Assembly (NCBI GenBank): GCA_016709005.1
Contig: JADJEU010000021.1
Coordinates: 186,001 to 250,000 of the forward strand
Origin: Crocinitomicaceae bacterium
GTDB lineage: Bacteria > Bacteroidota > Bacteroidia > Flavobacteriales_D > Crocinitomicaceae
Length of the DNA: 64,000 nucleotides
Reading direction: 5' to 3'
Shown here: in pieces, positions 1-8,597 of the stretch
Layout: every line of letters starts with the position of its first letter
Position numbering within the stretch: position 1 is the first letter of the stretch
Made by a program: the position numbers and the translations under genes
The notes under the pieces: generated by a model
What the model was told of the DNA's origin: nothing
Seen by the model: the letters and a program-made list of their open reading frames with translations, nothing else
Databases searched by the model: none

Positions 1-1414
1 TTATCAAAGCTACCCGGATTTGGTGTATTGATTGAATTTAGCTTATTTGGATCTAAGTAAACATCTTTGAAATATTTATCTGCTAAATCATTTACAAATT
101 GATAGTACTTGCCAATATAAGTGCCTTCGTTAAACAAATGCAACAAACAATAAAACAAGTAATTTTTCCTTTGTCTTGCGGTGAATGAGACTTCAAACAT
201 AGAAAGTAACTGTACCAATTTATGTTGAATTTCACTTTCTCCATCAAGATTTTTAAATATTCGTTTTTACCCTCTTTTTGCCAAAATTGCAACTTCCATG
301 GGTTGCTCTCAATCGTGTCATTTTCAACAGAATGATGCACGATATAGTTATCCAGATAAAACTTAGCTTTCAACAAATGGAATCCAAACGTCTTCACAAA
401 TTCCTCATCAACCGGAATGTTTTCTTCTTTTAACTTATCAAATTCCCGAATCAGTTCTTTATCATCAAGTGTAAAATCTGACGCATTGAAATTTTGTTCT
501 TTTATTCTAATGAGTTTTAAAACAATCAACAATAAATTGGAGAAATCTAAAATGGGTTGAAAACTGTCTAATTTCTCCTCATTAGCTTTTAAATTATCTG
601 CAACTTTACCGTTAACAAGATCTATTATTGATTTTTTACCACTACTAGCATCTATTTTCGGCAAAGCATCAAAATTGGAAACAATAAAATCGCAATGTGT
701 TTTACCAAAAACTGCTTCTTGCTTGTATCTCTGTTGGATGTAAACACTCATTTCACTGCAGTTTTCCCATAATTGGCTGAACTTTACCTTATCTTCCTCA
801 TTCAATTTCTCGATTAGGCGTGCTTTTATGATTTCGTGTTTTTCCAATTGCTCACCTCTGGAATTCATTATTTCAAAATAATGATTTAAGTCAACGTCCT
901 TTGGCACATTGTAGTGGATGAGATGAACATTTTCCTGAAAATATTCTTTAAAACTTTCTCTATCCTTTTCCGGAACTATTTTATCTATTGCACTCAAGGC
1001 ATAATGGTAACCGTTAATAATACCAGTATCTTTTTCATCAACATTAAAATCCGGGATACTCTTAATGGTTTCATTAGATCTTTTGCGTGCCCTGTATGTC
1101 AATTTATTCTGACTGGGAAGTTTAAGCGCAGAAAGCACAAGATTAATCGTGGTAAGCCGTTGTTGACCATCAATCACTTCGTATACCTGGTCGCCTTTAT
1201 GATAAGAAACTAATGTGCCAATAAAATAAGTACTCTTGGAAATGACGTTTCTATTTTGGAGATAAGCATCATAAACATCTTGAATCAGCGCGGTAATTTC
1301 ATCTTCTTCCCAAGCATAATTTCTTTGGTAAATAGGCACCTCATACGTGACTTTATTGCCATTATATACTTCGGTTATTGACTGTTCTTTGAGAGGTAAT
1401 AGATTCTTTGCCAT
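1..1414 (-). CDS. DUF262 (GmrSD N-terminal-like) protein, frameshifted, runs off window start
   Basis: The N-terminal half is a DUF262 domain, a ParB/sulfiredoxin-like nucleotidase fold found in GmrSD-type and other DNA-defence proteins. Visible motifs are VPIYQRNYAW near residue 27 and the signature VIDGQQRLTT near residue 80. The open frame ends at 92, but its last ~45 codons are out of frame. From about 255 downward another frame reads KNLDGESEIQHKLVQLLSMF and then FTARQRKNYLFYCLLHLF, typical family sequence, and stays open to base 1. A one-base loss in the T run at 250-254 would restore NEYLKNLDGE. It starts one base after the stop of the second DUF262 gene (TAA T ATG), so the two are co-transcribed. 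The C-terminus, where a DUF1524/HNH nuclease could lie, is outside the window. The family call is firm; the target is unknown. Confidence 0.85.
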
Positions 1415-1415
1415 A

Positions 1416-2879
1416 TTATTCTTCCATAAATTTATTTAATTTGAAATAGTGCAGATAGTTTTGATAAACTCCGTTTACCTCTTTATCCAAATCATCTAAT
1501 TTTGCGACTATGCTGCGCATTGGTATCGGACTCAATTTGTCGGAAAGTGAGCTTAAAAGTGTAACTGGCGAATCTGCCTCTGTTATCATTTTATAAATGT
1601 TGCATGAATTTTTAGCGTCATTTCCCAAAATAAAATTTTGAGCAGACTGCCATCCGAGGTTATGATATTGAGCTCTAAGTGAGTATGCCCAAATGAAAGC
1701 ATACATCACGAATTGCTTTTCCAACATTTCTTTGTCCATTTTTGAAGGTCGTTCGACAGGGCAGAATCGATCTACATAAAGCAAAACTGCCGTATCAAAT
1801 AACAATCGCGTAATTCCATTACCAACACCATTTTTGTAGATTCTTAAGTCTAGTGTTTTAACAATCTCATTATCATTGATAAAATATCCCTCATACTTAT
1901 TGTTATTCTGAATGTCTTTGAGAATTTCAAAATAATGTCTGGCATAATCAAAAAATGATTTGCCGGCAATAATGGGTGTGTCTATCTGAAAGGGTTTAAG
2001 ATTCTGCATTCCTGAAACAAAAGGCATAGAAGACTGATTTACCATATCCGCATAGGCAGATGCACCTTTAAAGAATTGGGCATATGGATAGTTTCCGTTG
2101 CGGGTTAACCCTTTAAATTTATGAATGCTATGTTCATTTAGTTCCCATGCTCTGTTGCCTTTAATCCATTCTTTTAACCGATAGAGATAGTCACTAAATA
2201 GGAGCGATAGCTTTTTTTGGTCTAAATCTTCCCAATCTTTGACTATTTTCTCCGTTTGAGCAATCTCCAAATTGTTCATTTCTCGAAGATGATAAGCCTT
2301 TAATAAATCATGCGGATATAGCTTTTTACCGCGAGCATTTTGTGAATCAAAAAACTGGAATGCTTCTGATATGTCTTTCGTAATTACAACTATAAGTTCG
2401 CAATTGTTCTTGATGTAATTATTGAGTTCTAAGCTCTCCCTTTCATTTGAGATATTATGTATGCGTCTTTCGAGGGTTCTGAAGTTATTGGGAATATTTC
2501 TAGCGTTATGTGAATCATCGGTTAGTGACTGATTTAAGAAACTAATCTTAGTGCTGTTCTCAGAGTCAAGTGCCATAAGCAACAATGAAAAGGTAATAGT
2601 GCGCTGTTGGCCATCAACTATATTATAAACTGATTTTTTTGCATCGAAATGAAGAATGAGTGTTCCAACCCTGTAAGTTTCTTTATTTTGGTTTTTTGCT
2701 TCAATAATATCGTCAAAAAGTTGGATGGCATTTTTTGCAGTCCATTTGTAGGGGCGTTGATATGGGGGAATGACCAGATTAATATTGCCTATAGGTTTAC
2801 CTTCCCCATCTTGGCTAATTTTATCGTCCAAGAGCAGGTCTCCTATGTTGGTAATTGCTAGTTGTAGTGCTGTAGTCAT
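1416..2879 (-). CDS. DUF262 domain protein, first gene of a DUF262 pair
   Basis: A 487-residue protein with the DUF262 core: VIPPYQRPYKW near residue 36 and NIVDGQQRTITFSLLLMAL near residue 85. DUF262 carries the putative nucleotide-hydrolysing DGQQR motif. Known relatives (GmrS, and many genes inside type I restriction loci) act in defence against foreign or modified DNA. The remaining ~350 residues are mostly helical, and I see no HNH motif in them. The gene starts 10 bases after the end of an hsdS tail and ends one base before the next DUF262 gene. This is the order seen when paired DUF262 genes sit inside type I restriction-modification operons. The frame is intact. Function in defence is inferred from family and context. 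Confidence 0.85.
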   Translation of the reverse strand: MTTALQLAITNIGDLLLDDKISQDGEGKPIGNINLVIPPYQRPYKWTAKNAIQLFDDIIEAKNQNKETYRVGTLILHFDAKKSVYNIVDGQQRTITFSLLLMALDSENSTKISFLNQSLTDDSHNARNIPNNFRTLERRIHNISNERESLELNNYIKNNCELIVVITKDISEAFQFFDSQNARGKKLYPHDLLKAYHLREMNNLEIAQTEKIVKDWEDLDQKKLSLLFSDYLYRLKEWIKGNRAWELNEHSIHKFKGLTRNGNYPYAQFFKGASAYADMVNQSSMPFVSGMQNLKPFQIDTPIIAGKSFFDYARHYFEILKDIQNNNKYEGYFINDNEIVKTLDLRIYKNGVGNGITRLLFDTAVLLYVDRFCPVERPSKMDKEMLEKQFVMYAFIWAYSLRAQYHNLGWQSAQNFILGNDAKNSCNIYKMITEADSPVTLLSSLSDKLSPIPMRSIVAKLDDLDKEVNGVYQNYLHYFKLNKFMEE

Positions 2880-2889
2880 ACGTTTTTAG

Positions 2890-3057
2890 TTAATCATCTT
2901 TTGCTGTTGCAACTTTCACTTCCCCGCTCATCAACTTCTGCAGCAAGGTGTCTCGCAATGCAGTGAGTGTGCCGATTTGGTTTTGGCTTGTTATTGATTT
3001 TTCGTTTATTGGTTTCAGTAGTTGCATTAAGTTTTCAAATGGTTGTTGTGTCGGTCC
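2890..3057 (-). pseudogene. hsdS: C-terminal remnant of type I restriction specificity subunit (hsdS)
   Basis: On the minus strand the ~55 codons before TAA at 2890-2892 read QQPFENLMQLLKPINEKS, then QNQIGTLTALRDTLLQKLMS, then GEVKVATAKDD. The L-x-x-x-R-D-x-L-L-x-K-L-M-S-G-E pattern is the conserved end of HsdS, the DNA-recognition subunit of type I restriction-modification enzymes. An in-frame stop lies at 3058-3060, and no upstream target-recognition domain is present. Everything 5' has therefore been replaced by unrelated sequence. hsdM is not found in the window. The DUF262 pair follows 10 bases later, consistent with what was once one restriction operon. Confidence 0.8.
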
Positions 3058-3247
3058 TTACGCTTGCCTGTAAATAGTTTATACCCGAAAGCTGTTAAGT
3101 TTATCCGCCCAAAATTGGCACGATTGGCGTAGGTACATTTTCGCTCATTCAAATATACCATTTTACAGTAATTATTGAATCTAGAACTAATTAAGCGTAT
3201 CTGAGAATGAATTGCTGATATTTTTTTCATTACTGAAAGTAATCACA

Positions 3248-3530
3248 ACGTCATCGATTGGCACGATAATATGCTAGCTTCGGAGTTAACTTGGCACTCT
3301 ATACAAAATCCAAAGAAACCAAGTCTGCTCAGGAAAGGATAAAATGAAACAAGAAAATAATATTCTTATCAATATCATCGGAACTGGATATGACATTTGT
3401 GTTGGCGAGGTTTCTGCTCCGTTAGCTGAATTGTTTGTAAGAATAAGCAAGGAGAGAAAATTGTCACCGCATGCTTTTTTTTTGATGAAGAATTTTATAA
3501 AAAAAATCAAGTTAAAAAACCCATTAGTTT
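3248..3530 (+). repeat. Direct repeat, copy 1 (upstream region plus 5' end of a gene)
   Basis: This stretch begins ACGTCATCGATTGGCACGAT and is about 85-90% identical to 5611-5888. The match covers ~95 bases of leader and ~60 codons of the gene that is complete at 5707. The match ends abruptly near AAAACCC. The two copies have the same orientation and bracket three minus-strand genes (3548-5481). Confidence 0.85.
3344..3530 (+). pseudogene. Truncated, frameshifted copy of the gene at 5707
   Basis: It starts MKQENNILINIIGTGYDICV, identical to the gene at 5707, and follows it for ~45 residues. A run of nine T at about 3475-3483 then shifts the frame. In the corrected frame the sequence continues FDEEFYKKNQVK, matching FDEEFYKRNQIM of the intact copy. 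Homology stops near 3530, so only about the first 62 of 203 residues remain. The open frame continuing to 3589 is foreign tail. It is probably a dead partial duplicate. Confidence 0.8.
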
Positions 3531-3547
3531 GCAGTGCAATCGAAGTG

Positions 3548-3799
3548 TCACGCCGGCCTCAATCTTATGTACATGTTTTCTGGTATTAGAACGTGATAGT
3601 TGCCATTCGGGTTTTTGCTACAAATGGTACTTATGAAACTTGAACGGTCTGTACCACAAAATTGACATTTGTATTTTAATTTTAAGTTGTCATATACTGC
3701 GTGGTATTTGCCGTTTGGATTTATTCTGCAAATTGAGTTCGTCAGAATTGAAATGCTAGAGCGACTTGTTCCACAAAATTGACAATAAAATTTTGGCAT
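3548..3799 (-). CDS. Small protein with two zinc-ribbon-like repeats
   Basis: An 83-residue protein built from two copies of one unit: CQFCGTSRSS....C-x-x-NPNGKYH at residues 6-31 and CQFCGTDRSS....C-x-x-NPNGNYH at residues 45-69. Each unit has a CxxC pair, a third Cys and a final His, a plausible CxxC...C...H zinc site. Short proteins of this pattern are scattered through bacterial genomes without known function. The start at 3799 is the first ATG and puts the first CxxC at residue 6. The last ~10 residues lie close to the end of direct-repeat copy 1 and may not be original. It reads in the same direction as the repeat protein and PcfJ-like gene behind it. Confidence 0.6.
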   Translation of the reverse strand: MPKFYCQFCGTSRSSISILTNSICRINPNGKYHAVYDNLKLKYKCQFCGTDRSSFISTICSKNPNGNYHVLIPENMYIRLRPA

Positions 3800-3847
3800 T
3801 TTTGATTTTGTTTGGTTATTAGTTAGTCATAGTTCATAACCTTACCC

Positions 3848-4135
3848 TCAAATCGTTCTAATAAGGGAACCACTTTCTTTTCTTACTTCTGTTTTACCTT
3901 TAGTCGTTGACACAAGAATTTCGCTACCGCTAAATTTTGCGCTGACAGCGTCTCCGTTGCCAATTTGTCTTATCAACGAACCGCTTTCCTTTCGCAACTC
4001 AACTTTGCCTTTTACTGTCGTAACCAAAATAAGTGAACCGTCATTGCTGATGTCTGCGTTAATGGCATCACCACTTCCTATTGTTCTGATGAGGGAACCA
4101 TTGGCTTTGCGCAGCTCGACCTTTCCGTTGTTCAT
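3848..4135 (-). CDS. Short repeat protein (KVELRK-GSLIRTIG units), propeller-like
   Basis: A 95-residue protein made of nearly three copies of a ~39-residue unit: GKVELRKANGSLIRTIGSGD, then AINADIS and SLILVTTVKG. The unit resembles a WD40/Kelch-like blade of four short strands. Units repeat at residues 4-42 and 43-80, with a partial third at 81-95. There are too few blades for a closed propeller, so it may be a fragment or oligomerise. The start codon lies two bases after the stop of the PcfJ-like gene, so the pair is translated together or was one gene. I do not recognise a named family, and the function is unknown. Confidence 0.55.
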   Translation of the reverse strand: MNNGKVELRKANGSLIRTIGSGDAINADISNDGSLILVTTVKGKVELRKESGSLIRQIGNGDAVSAKFSGSEILVSTTKGKTEVRKESGSLIRTI

Positions 4136-4137
4136 TT

Positions 4138-5481
4138 TTAAAATTGAACTTCTATGGTGAGTATCTTACTGACTATATTTTCTTGACGTACAGCCATACT
4201 CCAGATTCGTATATATCCTCTAGCGCAATCTTGTGCATAGCTATAGACACAATGATTCATGATTCTTGATTCTATAAATAAGTCTTCTCCGGTCTGCAGT
4301 TCTTCGAATACATAGTAATTCTCTTTTATTGACATTTCAATTTTTTTTGTTGACTTTGTTCTCCAAATCAGTTCTCGAAACGCATTTTTTGACAAGTTGC
4401 GATGCCAGTCCCCTATGCGCCTTTCCATAGAGGTTATAGTTTTTGCAGTTAATTTTTTTCGATCGGCATTCGAGAATATGTCATCCAAATAGTCAGCATA
4501 CCGTCCAATAAACACCTGGTCTGCAATTTTTCCGCTGCCGAGTATTGCGTATGCAGATTTCCAAAAATCCAGATCTTTTAAAGCCTGATCGATGCGAAAT
4601 GAAAGTGTGCGAGATGATTGAAAAAATATAAATATGTCATTCGTATTTCCTTTTATGGCAACTAGCTTGGCCATAAATATTGATCTTTTGACTACATCAT
4701 CAGTTAACTGAAAATCGCAGCCAAGACTGAAAACAAGATGAAATGATTCAAGTTTTGAAATGGGTACTGGAAGGTTCTCAGATAAGCGAATATTTTTTCC
4801 TCTCAAAACAAACATCAATAGTTCAATTTCAGTTAAGGAGAGAAAAGGTAAACTATTTGTCAGAATATAAGGATTTTCATACTGGATAAAAATGTGTGCA
4901 AAAAAGAGATTCAATTTTTTATTGGTAACATCTGTTTCTAGAATTGATATTCCATCAATAATTGATCGGACTTGCATTCCCGCACATCGACTATAAACTA
5001 GTGCTACCGTGATCAAATAATCAGGACTTTCTATGGATTTGATTTTCTGAAATACTTTGCACTGAAAAAGTCGCTCGAAAAATTTGCAGCTTAATTCAAA
5101 TTCATGTTGTGTTTGAGAATTGAAAAGTTCATTCGACTTAACGGTATCGAACAGTACATTAATAAACTCGCTGTAGAACTTGGAGAAATCATAGAAATGT
5201 TCATTGAAAAAAGAAAGCCATTGATGCAATCTCCCAATTTTAGTCGCCGATAAATTGTTTTGCAACTCTTCCGTTAATTGTGCGATTGGATACGGCATAC
5301 TCTGTAATTCCTCTATTTCTGCGATTAATGCACTTGTTGCCGCTAGAAATCTTTCATCAGGTTTAAATAGGCAGTTTGTCATATGAGACAATAGTAGCCG
5401 GATTGAATGCCAAACTGTGTCGCTTAGAAAATAATTACTATTCTCAAGTTTGTCTGATGTCAACCTGGATATTTCACTCAA
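4138..5481 (-). CDS. PcfJ-like protein, probably C-terminally shortened
   Basis: A 447-residue protein of which only the C-terminus is recognisable. Residues ~400-447 read GEDLFIESRIMNHCVYSYAQ, then DCARGYIRIWSMAV and ILTIEVQF. This matches the PcfJ family signature (a conserved H-C-V-x-x-Y, then a strand ending TIEV), named after an enterococcal conjugative-plasmid gene. Relatives usually continue 30-60 residues past TIEV; here a stop follows at once, and the KVELRK repeat gene begins two bases later. Either the tail was exchanged for the repeat protein or a stop separates two parts of one protein. The ~380 N-terminal residues are helical and unrecognised. The family call is moderate. Association with mobile elements is known for the family; a role here is not inferable. 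Confidence 0.6.
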   Translation of the reverse strand: MSEISRLTSDKLENSNYFLSDTVWHSIRLLLSHMTNCLFKPDERFLAATSALIAEIEELQSMPYPIAQLTEELQNNLSATKIGRLHQWLSFFNEHFYDFSKFYSEFINVLFDTVKSNELFNSQTQHEFELSCKFFERLFQCKVFQKIKSIESPDYLITVALVYSRCAGMQVRSIIDGISILETDVTNKKLNLFFAHIFIQYENPYILTNSLPFLSLTEIELLMFVLRGKNIRLSENLPVPISKLESFHLVFSLGCDFQLTDDVVKRSIFMAKLVAIKGNTNDIFIFFQSSRTLSFRIDQALKDLDFWKSAYAILGSGKIADQVFIGRYADYLDDIFSNADRKKLTAKTITSMERRIGDWHRNLSKNAFRELIWRTKSTKKIEMSIKENYYVFEELQTGEDLFIESRIMNHCVYSYAQDCARGYIRIWSMAVRQENIVSKILTIEVQF

Positions 5482-5610
5482 CCTACATTATACTGACGAT
5501 GTAAAAGCATTCAATTTTGAATTAATCTGAAAATATTCGCTCATTGAAAAGTTCAAATTGTCTGGTGATGTACATTATGTTCTTATTCCTTGGTTAAAAA
5601 ACACATCATA

Positions 5611-5888
5611 ACGTCATCGATTGGCACGATAATGTTCTAGCTTCGAAGTTATGGGTGGGCTATTCGCAAAATCCTACGACACCAAGTCTGCTGAGGAAAG
5701 GATAAAATGAAACAAGAAAACAATATTCTTATCAATATCATTGGAACTGGATATGACATTTGTGTTGGTGAGGTTTCTGCTTCATTAGATGAATTGTTTG
5801 AAAGAATAAGCAAGGAGAAAAAATTATCACTCCATGATTTTTTATTTGATGAAGAATTTTATAAAAGAAATCAAATCATGAAACCCGG
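5611..5888 (+). repeat. Direct repeat, copy 2
   Basis: Partner of 3248-3530, in the same orientation. It holds the leader and first ~60 codons of the intact gene at 5707. Outside it the two copies share nothing obvious. Confidence 0.85.
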
Positions 5889-6318
5889 TCATACCGGAGT
5901 CTATAAATCGTGGAAAGATTTTAATGATACAGCGGTTTTTCGTGGAGCAAATTTAACCGAAGCTGGTCAGCTTGAAGTTTGGATTAACAAAAAAAGGGTG
6001 CGCACCTATAAATTCCATGAGCTTTATGATAACGCAACTCTATTTCCAATATTTAATACGGAGGTGGAATTCTTGAATCAGCAAATGGGCTCAGGTACAC
6101 ATTTAGTTGTTGGATATAAAGAAAAAGGACATTTGGCAAAATATGTCATTAAATCAGACCAATTTATTCCCCATGAACTTAAGGTACACATTGTGGAATT
6201 TGCAGAAGCAAGCTTGGTTGTAAAATTATTTTACAAAATAACGTATTTCGGAATTGCGCTAAAAAGTATAAAGGAAAGTACTTTGATTACCGGCACGGTG
6301 GCAAAAATCATAAAATAA
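5707..6318 (+). CDS. Unknown protein, intact copy of the duplicated gene
   Basis: A 203-residue protein starting MKQENNILINIIGTGYDICV. There is no signal peptide or membrane span. The N-terminus looks like a short beta strand pair (INIIGTGYDICVGEV) followed by a helix. The middle contains SWKDFNDTAVFRGANLTEAG, then a strand-rich part. I do not recognise a family. A partial copy of its 5' end and leader occurs 2.4 kb upstream, so this gene or its leader has been a site of duplication. The start is fixed by agreement between the two copies from this ATG onward. Codon use resembles the neighbours. Confidence 0.7.
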   Translation: MKQENNILINIIGTGYDICVGEVSASLDELFERISKEKKLSLHDFLFDEEFYKRNQIMKPGHTGVYKSWKDFNDTAVFRGANLTEAGQLEVWINKKRVRTYKFHELYDNATLFPIFNTEVEFLNQQMGSGTHLVVGYKEKGHLAKYVIKSDQFIPHELKVHIVEFAEASLVVKLFYKITYFGIALKSIKESTLITGTVAKIIK

Positions 6319-6432
6319 TAGTCAGTTTCAATGACACCTTTGAGAGCTTTTTAAAACACAGGCTAAGAAACAATTTTTTACCACGACACATTTTGTCGCC
6401 ATGACACTTTAAATTCGTTAAAAATAAAAAAG

Positions 6433-7041
6433 ATGACAACATCAAAAATTATTGAACAAACCTTCATTCTATCTGAGCAAAATGAGCTCTGCAATTTGAT
6501 TTCCAAAGGTTTTGGCGAAGAGATTAAAGATAAGAGTCTTGAAGCTCATATCGTTTATATAGACACCAAACCGAAGGAATTGATTTTGGCTTCCTATGGG
6601 TCAATTAACCGAAATCCAAAAAGAACAAACTTCATGACATTACTAAAGAGCATCGACTGTAGTGATTTTAATAAACTCTTATTGGTAGTTAGCACTTACA
6701 CTTCGGATTATTCGTTGATTTCTTCGGACGCAAAATTGTCCTTGCCAACGTTAAATGTTCAAATAGACAAACTGCTAAAAGATTCTAATGGCTGGCTCGT
6801 GTATGCTTATCAATTAGAACAGTTATATACAATTGCAACCGGAGCGTCTAAAGAACAAGCGGTTGAGTTTAGAAGAAAAATTAACAAAAAATATCTCGAC
6901 GCATATGAGGAAGCGAAATCCATAAATTTATTTAATACCGAACTGAACGAAGTTATTTTAAGTCGCATGAAACTCGATTATGTTGTGGAACCATCCTATT
7001 CAAAAACGTATAGACTCTTTCAGTATCTTAATTCAAATTAG
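6433..7041 (+). CDS. Unknown cytoplasmic protein
   Basis: A 202-residue protein, MTTSKIIEQTFILSEQNELC onward, without signal peptide, membrane segment or known motif. Strands (AHIVYID, ELILASYG, KLLLVVSTY) alternate with helices (VQIDKLLKD, EQAVEFRRKINKKYLDAYEE), suggesting an alpha/beta fold. It lies alone between the repeat-bearing gene and the exonuclease operon, about 190 bases before the latter, in the same direction. The reading frame is long and uninterrupted. No function can be given. Confidence 0.6.
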   Translation: MTTSKIIEQTFILSEQNELCNLISKGFGEEIKDKSLEAHIVYIDTKPKELILASYGSINRNPKRTNFMTLLKSIDCSDFNKLLLVVSTYTSDYSLISSDAKLSLPTLNVQIDKLLKDSNGWLVYAYQLEQLYTIATGASKEQAVEFRRKINKKYLDAYEEAKSINLFNTELNEVILSRMKLDYVVEPSYSKTYRLFQYLNSN

Positions 7042-7233
7042 CTTGTGAAGTATTATCTTCTTTAGTTGAACGATTTTTAACTAATCAGCATAGCGACATG
7101 TTTTGGCGCATACAACATTGATGTTTGTGTGGAGTTAGGAAATGATCTCATACTTGACAATAAAACCTGAAAGCGAATTTGTAGATTTAGAAAACCATCA
7201 TCAAAAAATTGAAATTAATTTAATACCTAAAAT

Positions 7234-7455
7234 ATGGCCTTATTCAGAGCAACAGTAAAAACAAATGTGCATAACAACAATGTACAAATTCCAAAAGGAA
7301 CGAGTGTTGAATTTATTTCAAATCATGGTTCGCCGCTGAGTTCAAATGGCGGTAAGGATGTCATCGATGCCTTTCAAAGGCAATACGGAGTTGATATAAA
7401 AAAAGCATGCATTGTCGCTTCGGCATTCATTGAGATTACTAAGCTGAGTAAATAA
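7234..7455 (+). CDS. Small DUF6140-like protein
   Basis: A 73-residue protein beginning MALFRATVKTNVHNNNVQIP and containing KGTSVEFIS, then SNGGKDVIDAFQRQYGVDIK. The beta-rich start, the NGG and the phrase DAFQRQYGVDIKKA fit my memory of DUF6140, a family of very short Bacteroidota proteins of unknown role. It is the first gene of a tight operon: its TAA overlaps the ATG of the exonuclease gene by one base. It may be an adaptor or regulator for its neighbours, which is inference only. Confidence 0.6.
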   Translation: MALFRATVKTNVHNNNVQIPKGTSVEFISNHGSPLSSNGGKDVIDAFQRQYGVDIKKACIVASAFIEITKLSK

Positions 7456-7928
7456 TGAAATTTACAGCCCTTGATTTTGAAACCGCCACCGGTTACCGAA
7501 CAAGCATTTGCCAAATTGGTTTAGTGCATTATGAAAATGGATTAGTTGTTGATGAAATTAATTTACTGATACAACCACCGGACAATTATTACTGGGAAAA
7601 ATTCATCGACGTTCATGGTATTACACCAGAGCAAACTGAAAATGCGCCCAACTTTGGAGAAGTCTGGAATCAAATTAAACCATACATCGAAAATCAAAAT
7701 TTGGTAGCGCATAATGGATTTGGATTTGATTTTCAATGTTTGTCAAAATCGTTGGAACATTTTCAGCTTCCAATACCAAAATATATAGGTCATTGTACCT
7801 ATAAAATTTATGGAGCTAATTTGGCTTCGCTTTGCAGAAAGTACAAAATCGAATTGAATCATCATGATGCGCTGAGCGATGCCAGGGCTTGTGGTGAATT
7901 GTTTTTAATGCATTTAAATCAAAAGTAA
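7455..7928 (+). CDS. DEDDh 3'-5' exonuclease (DnaQ/RNase T-like)
   Basis: A compact 157-residue DEDDh exonuclease: ALDFETA (catalytic D and E near residues 7 and 9), AHNGFGFDFQCL (D near residue 86), HHDALSDARACGELF (H and last D near residues 136-141). The family removes nucleotides from 3' ends using two metal ions, as in the DNA polymerase III epsilon proofreading subunit and RNase T. It is a stand-alone domain with no polymerase-binding tail. The start overlaps the previous stop, and the next gene begins two bases after its own. Clustering with a WYL regulator suggests a nucleic-acid stress or defence role rather than replication. Confidence 0.85.
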   Translation: MKFTALDFETATGYRTSICQIGLVHYENGLVVDEINLLIQPPDNYYWEKFIDVHGITPEQTENAPNFGEVWNQIKPYIENQNLVAHNGFGFDFQCLSKSLEHFQLPIPKYIGHCTYKIYGANLASLCRKYKIELNHHDALSDARACGELFLMHLNQK

Positions 7929-7930
7929 AA

Positions 7931-8593
7931 ATGGAAGACCAAGAATTGTTAGATATCCCCAAATTGAAGTGGTTACCGTGGATAGGGAAAAATTATATAA
8001 ATCAAAATTTAAAGACATTAATCGTTGGTGAAAGTCATTATGGAGTAGATAATGAAGAGCGATTAAGTGAGTTAGATAGTATTGAAACAACCAGAGAGTG
8101 TATTATTGATATGGGAGTCGAGAACAACGCTTACGGTGTAAAATTTTATCAGAACATTCATTCTCTTTTGGTTGGAAAAAAGCAATTCGATACGGAAGAA
8201 TTCTGGTCACGAGTTTCATTAGTAAATTTTATTCAAAAGACGATGAAAACAAGTGGTACTCGACCGGAATATTTAGATTTTCATAATTCGGCAGGCACTA
8301 TCTTCAAACTTTTGACGAAGCTAGATCCAGATTATTGTCTTATGTGCGGAGTTAGCTCCATAAACGCATTAAGGAATACCATAAATGAATCACAATTTAA
8401 AGAAATTGACTTTCAGCAATACGAAAAAATTGGAAGCATTTACCCTAGAATAATGACCATTCAATCAGAAGGTGGTAAAATTATTAAGCTCATATTTATT
8501 CAACATCCTAGTCATCACTTTAGTTACAATAATTGGGGAGATTTTCTACGGCAACATGAATCAAACTTTATAAGACAATTCAATAATTTGTAA
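7931..8593 (+). CDS. Unknown protein, possible uracil-DNA-glycosylase-like fold
   Basis: A 220-residue protein with the strand-loop motif LKTLIVGESHYG near residue 28, then EFWSRVSLVNFIQ, LDPDYCLMCGVSSINAL and a late IFIQHPSHHF. The order VGESHYG ... VNF ... HPSHH resembles uracil-DNA-glycosylase-superfamily proteins, where an early G-E-x-P-G loop and a late H-P-S loop form the active site. The catalytic residues of true UDGs are not conserved, so activity is uncertain. It is the third gene of the operon, between the exonuclease and the WYL regulator, separated by 2 and 4 bases. A base-modification or repair role is a hypothesis. Confidence 0.6.
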   Translation: MEDQELLDIPKLKWLPWIGKNYINQNLKTLIVGESHYGVDNEERLSELDSIETTRECIIDMGVENNAYGVKFYQNIHSLLVGKKQFDTEEFWSRVSLVNFIQKTMKTSGTRPEYLDFHNSAGTIFKLLTKLDPDYCLMCGVSSINALRNTINESQFKEIDFQQYEKIGSIYPRIMTIQSEGGKIIKLIFIQHPSHHFSYNNWGDFLRQHESNFIRQFNNL

Positions 8594-8597
8594 AAAT

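Noticed and set aside
914..1213. 99-codon plus-strand frame inside the DUF262 gene
   Set aside because: It is antisense to the DGQQR motif region of a clear DUF262 gene.
7142..7261. Short frame MISYLTIKPESEFVDLENHH before the DUF6140-like gene
   Set aside because: 39 codons, overlaps the next gene's start and has no recognisable feature.
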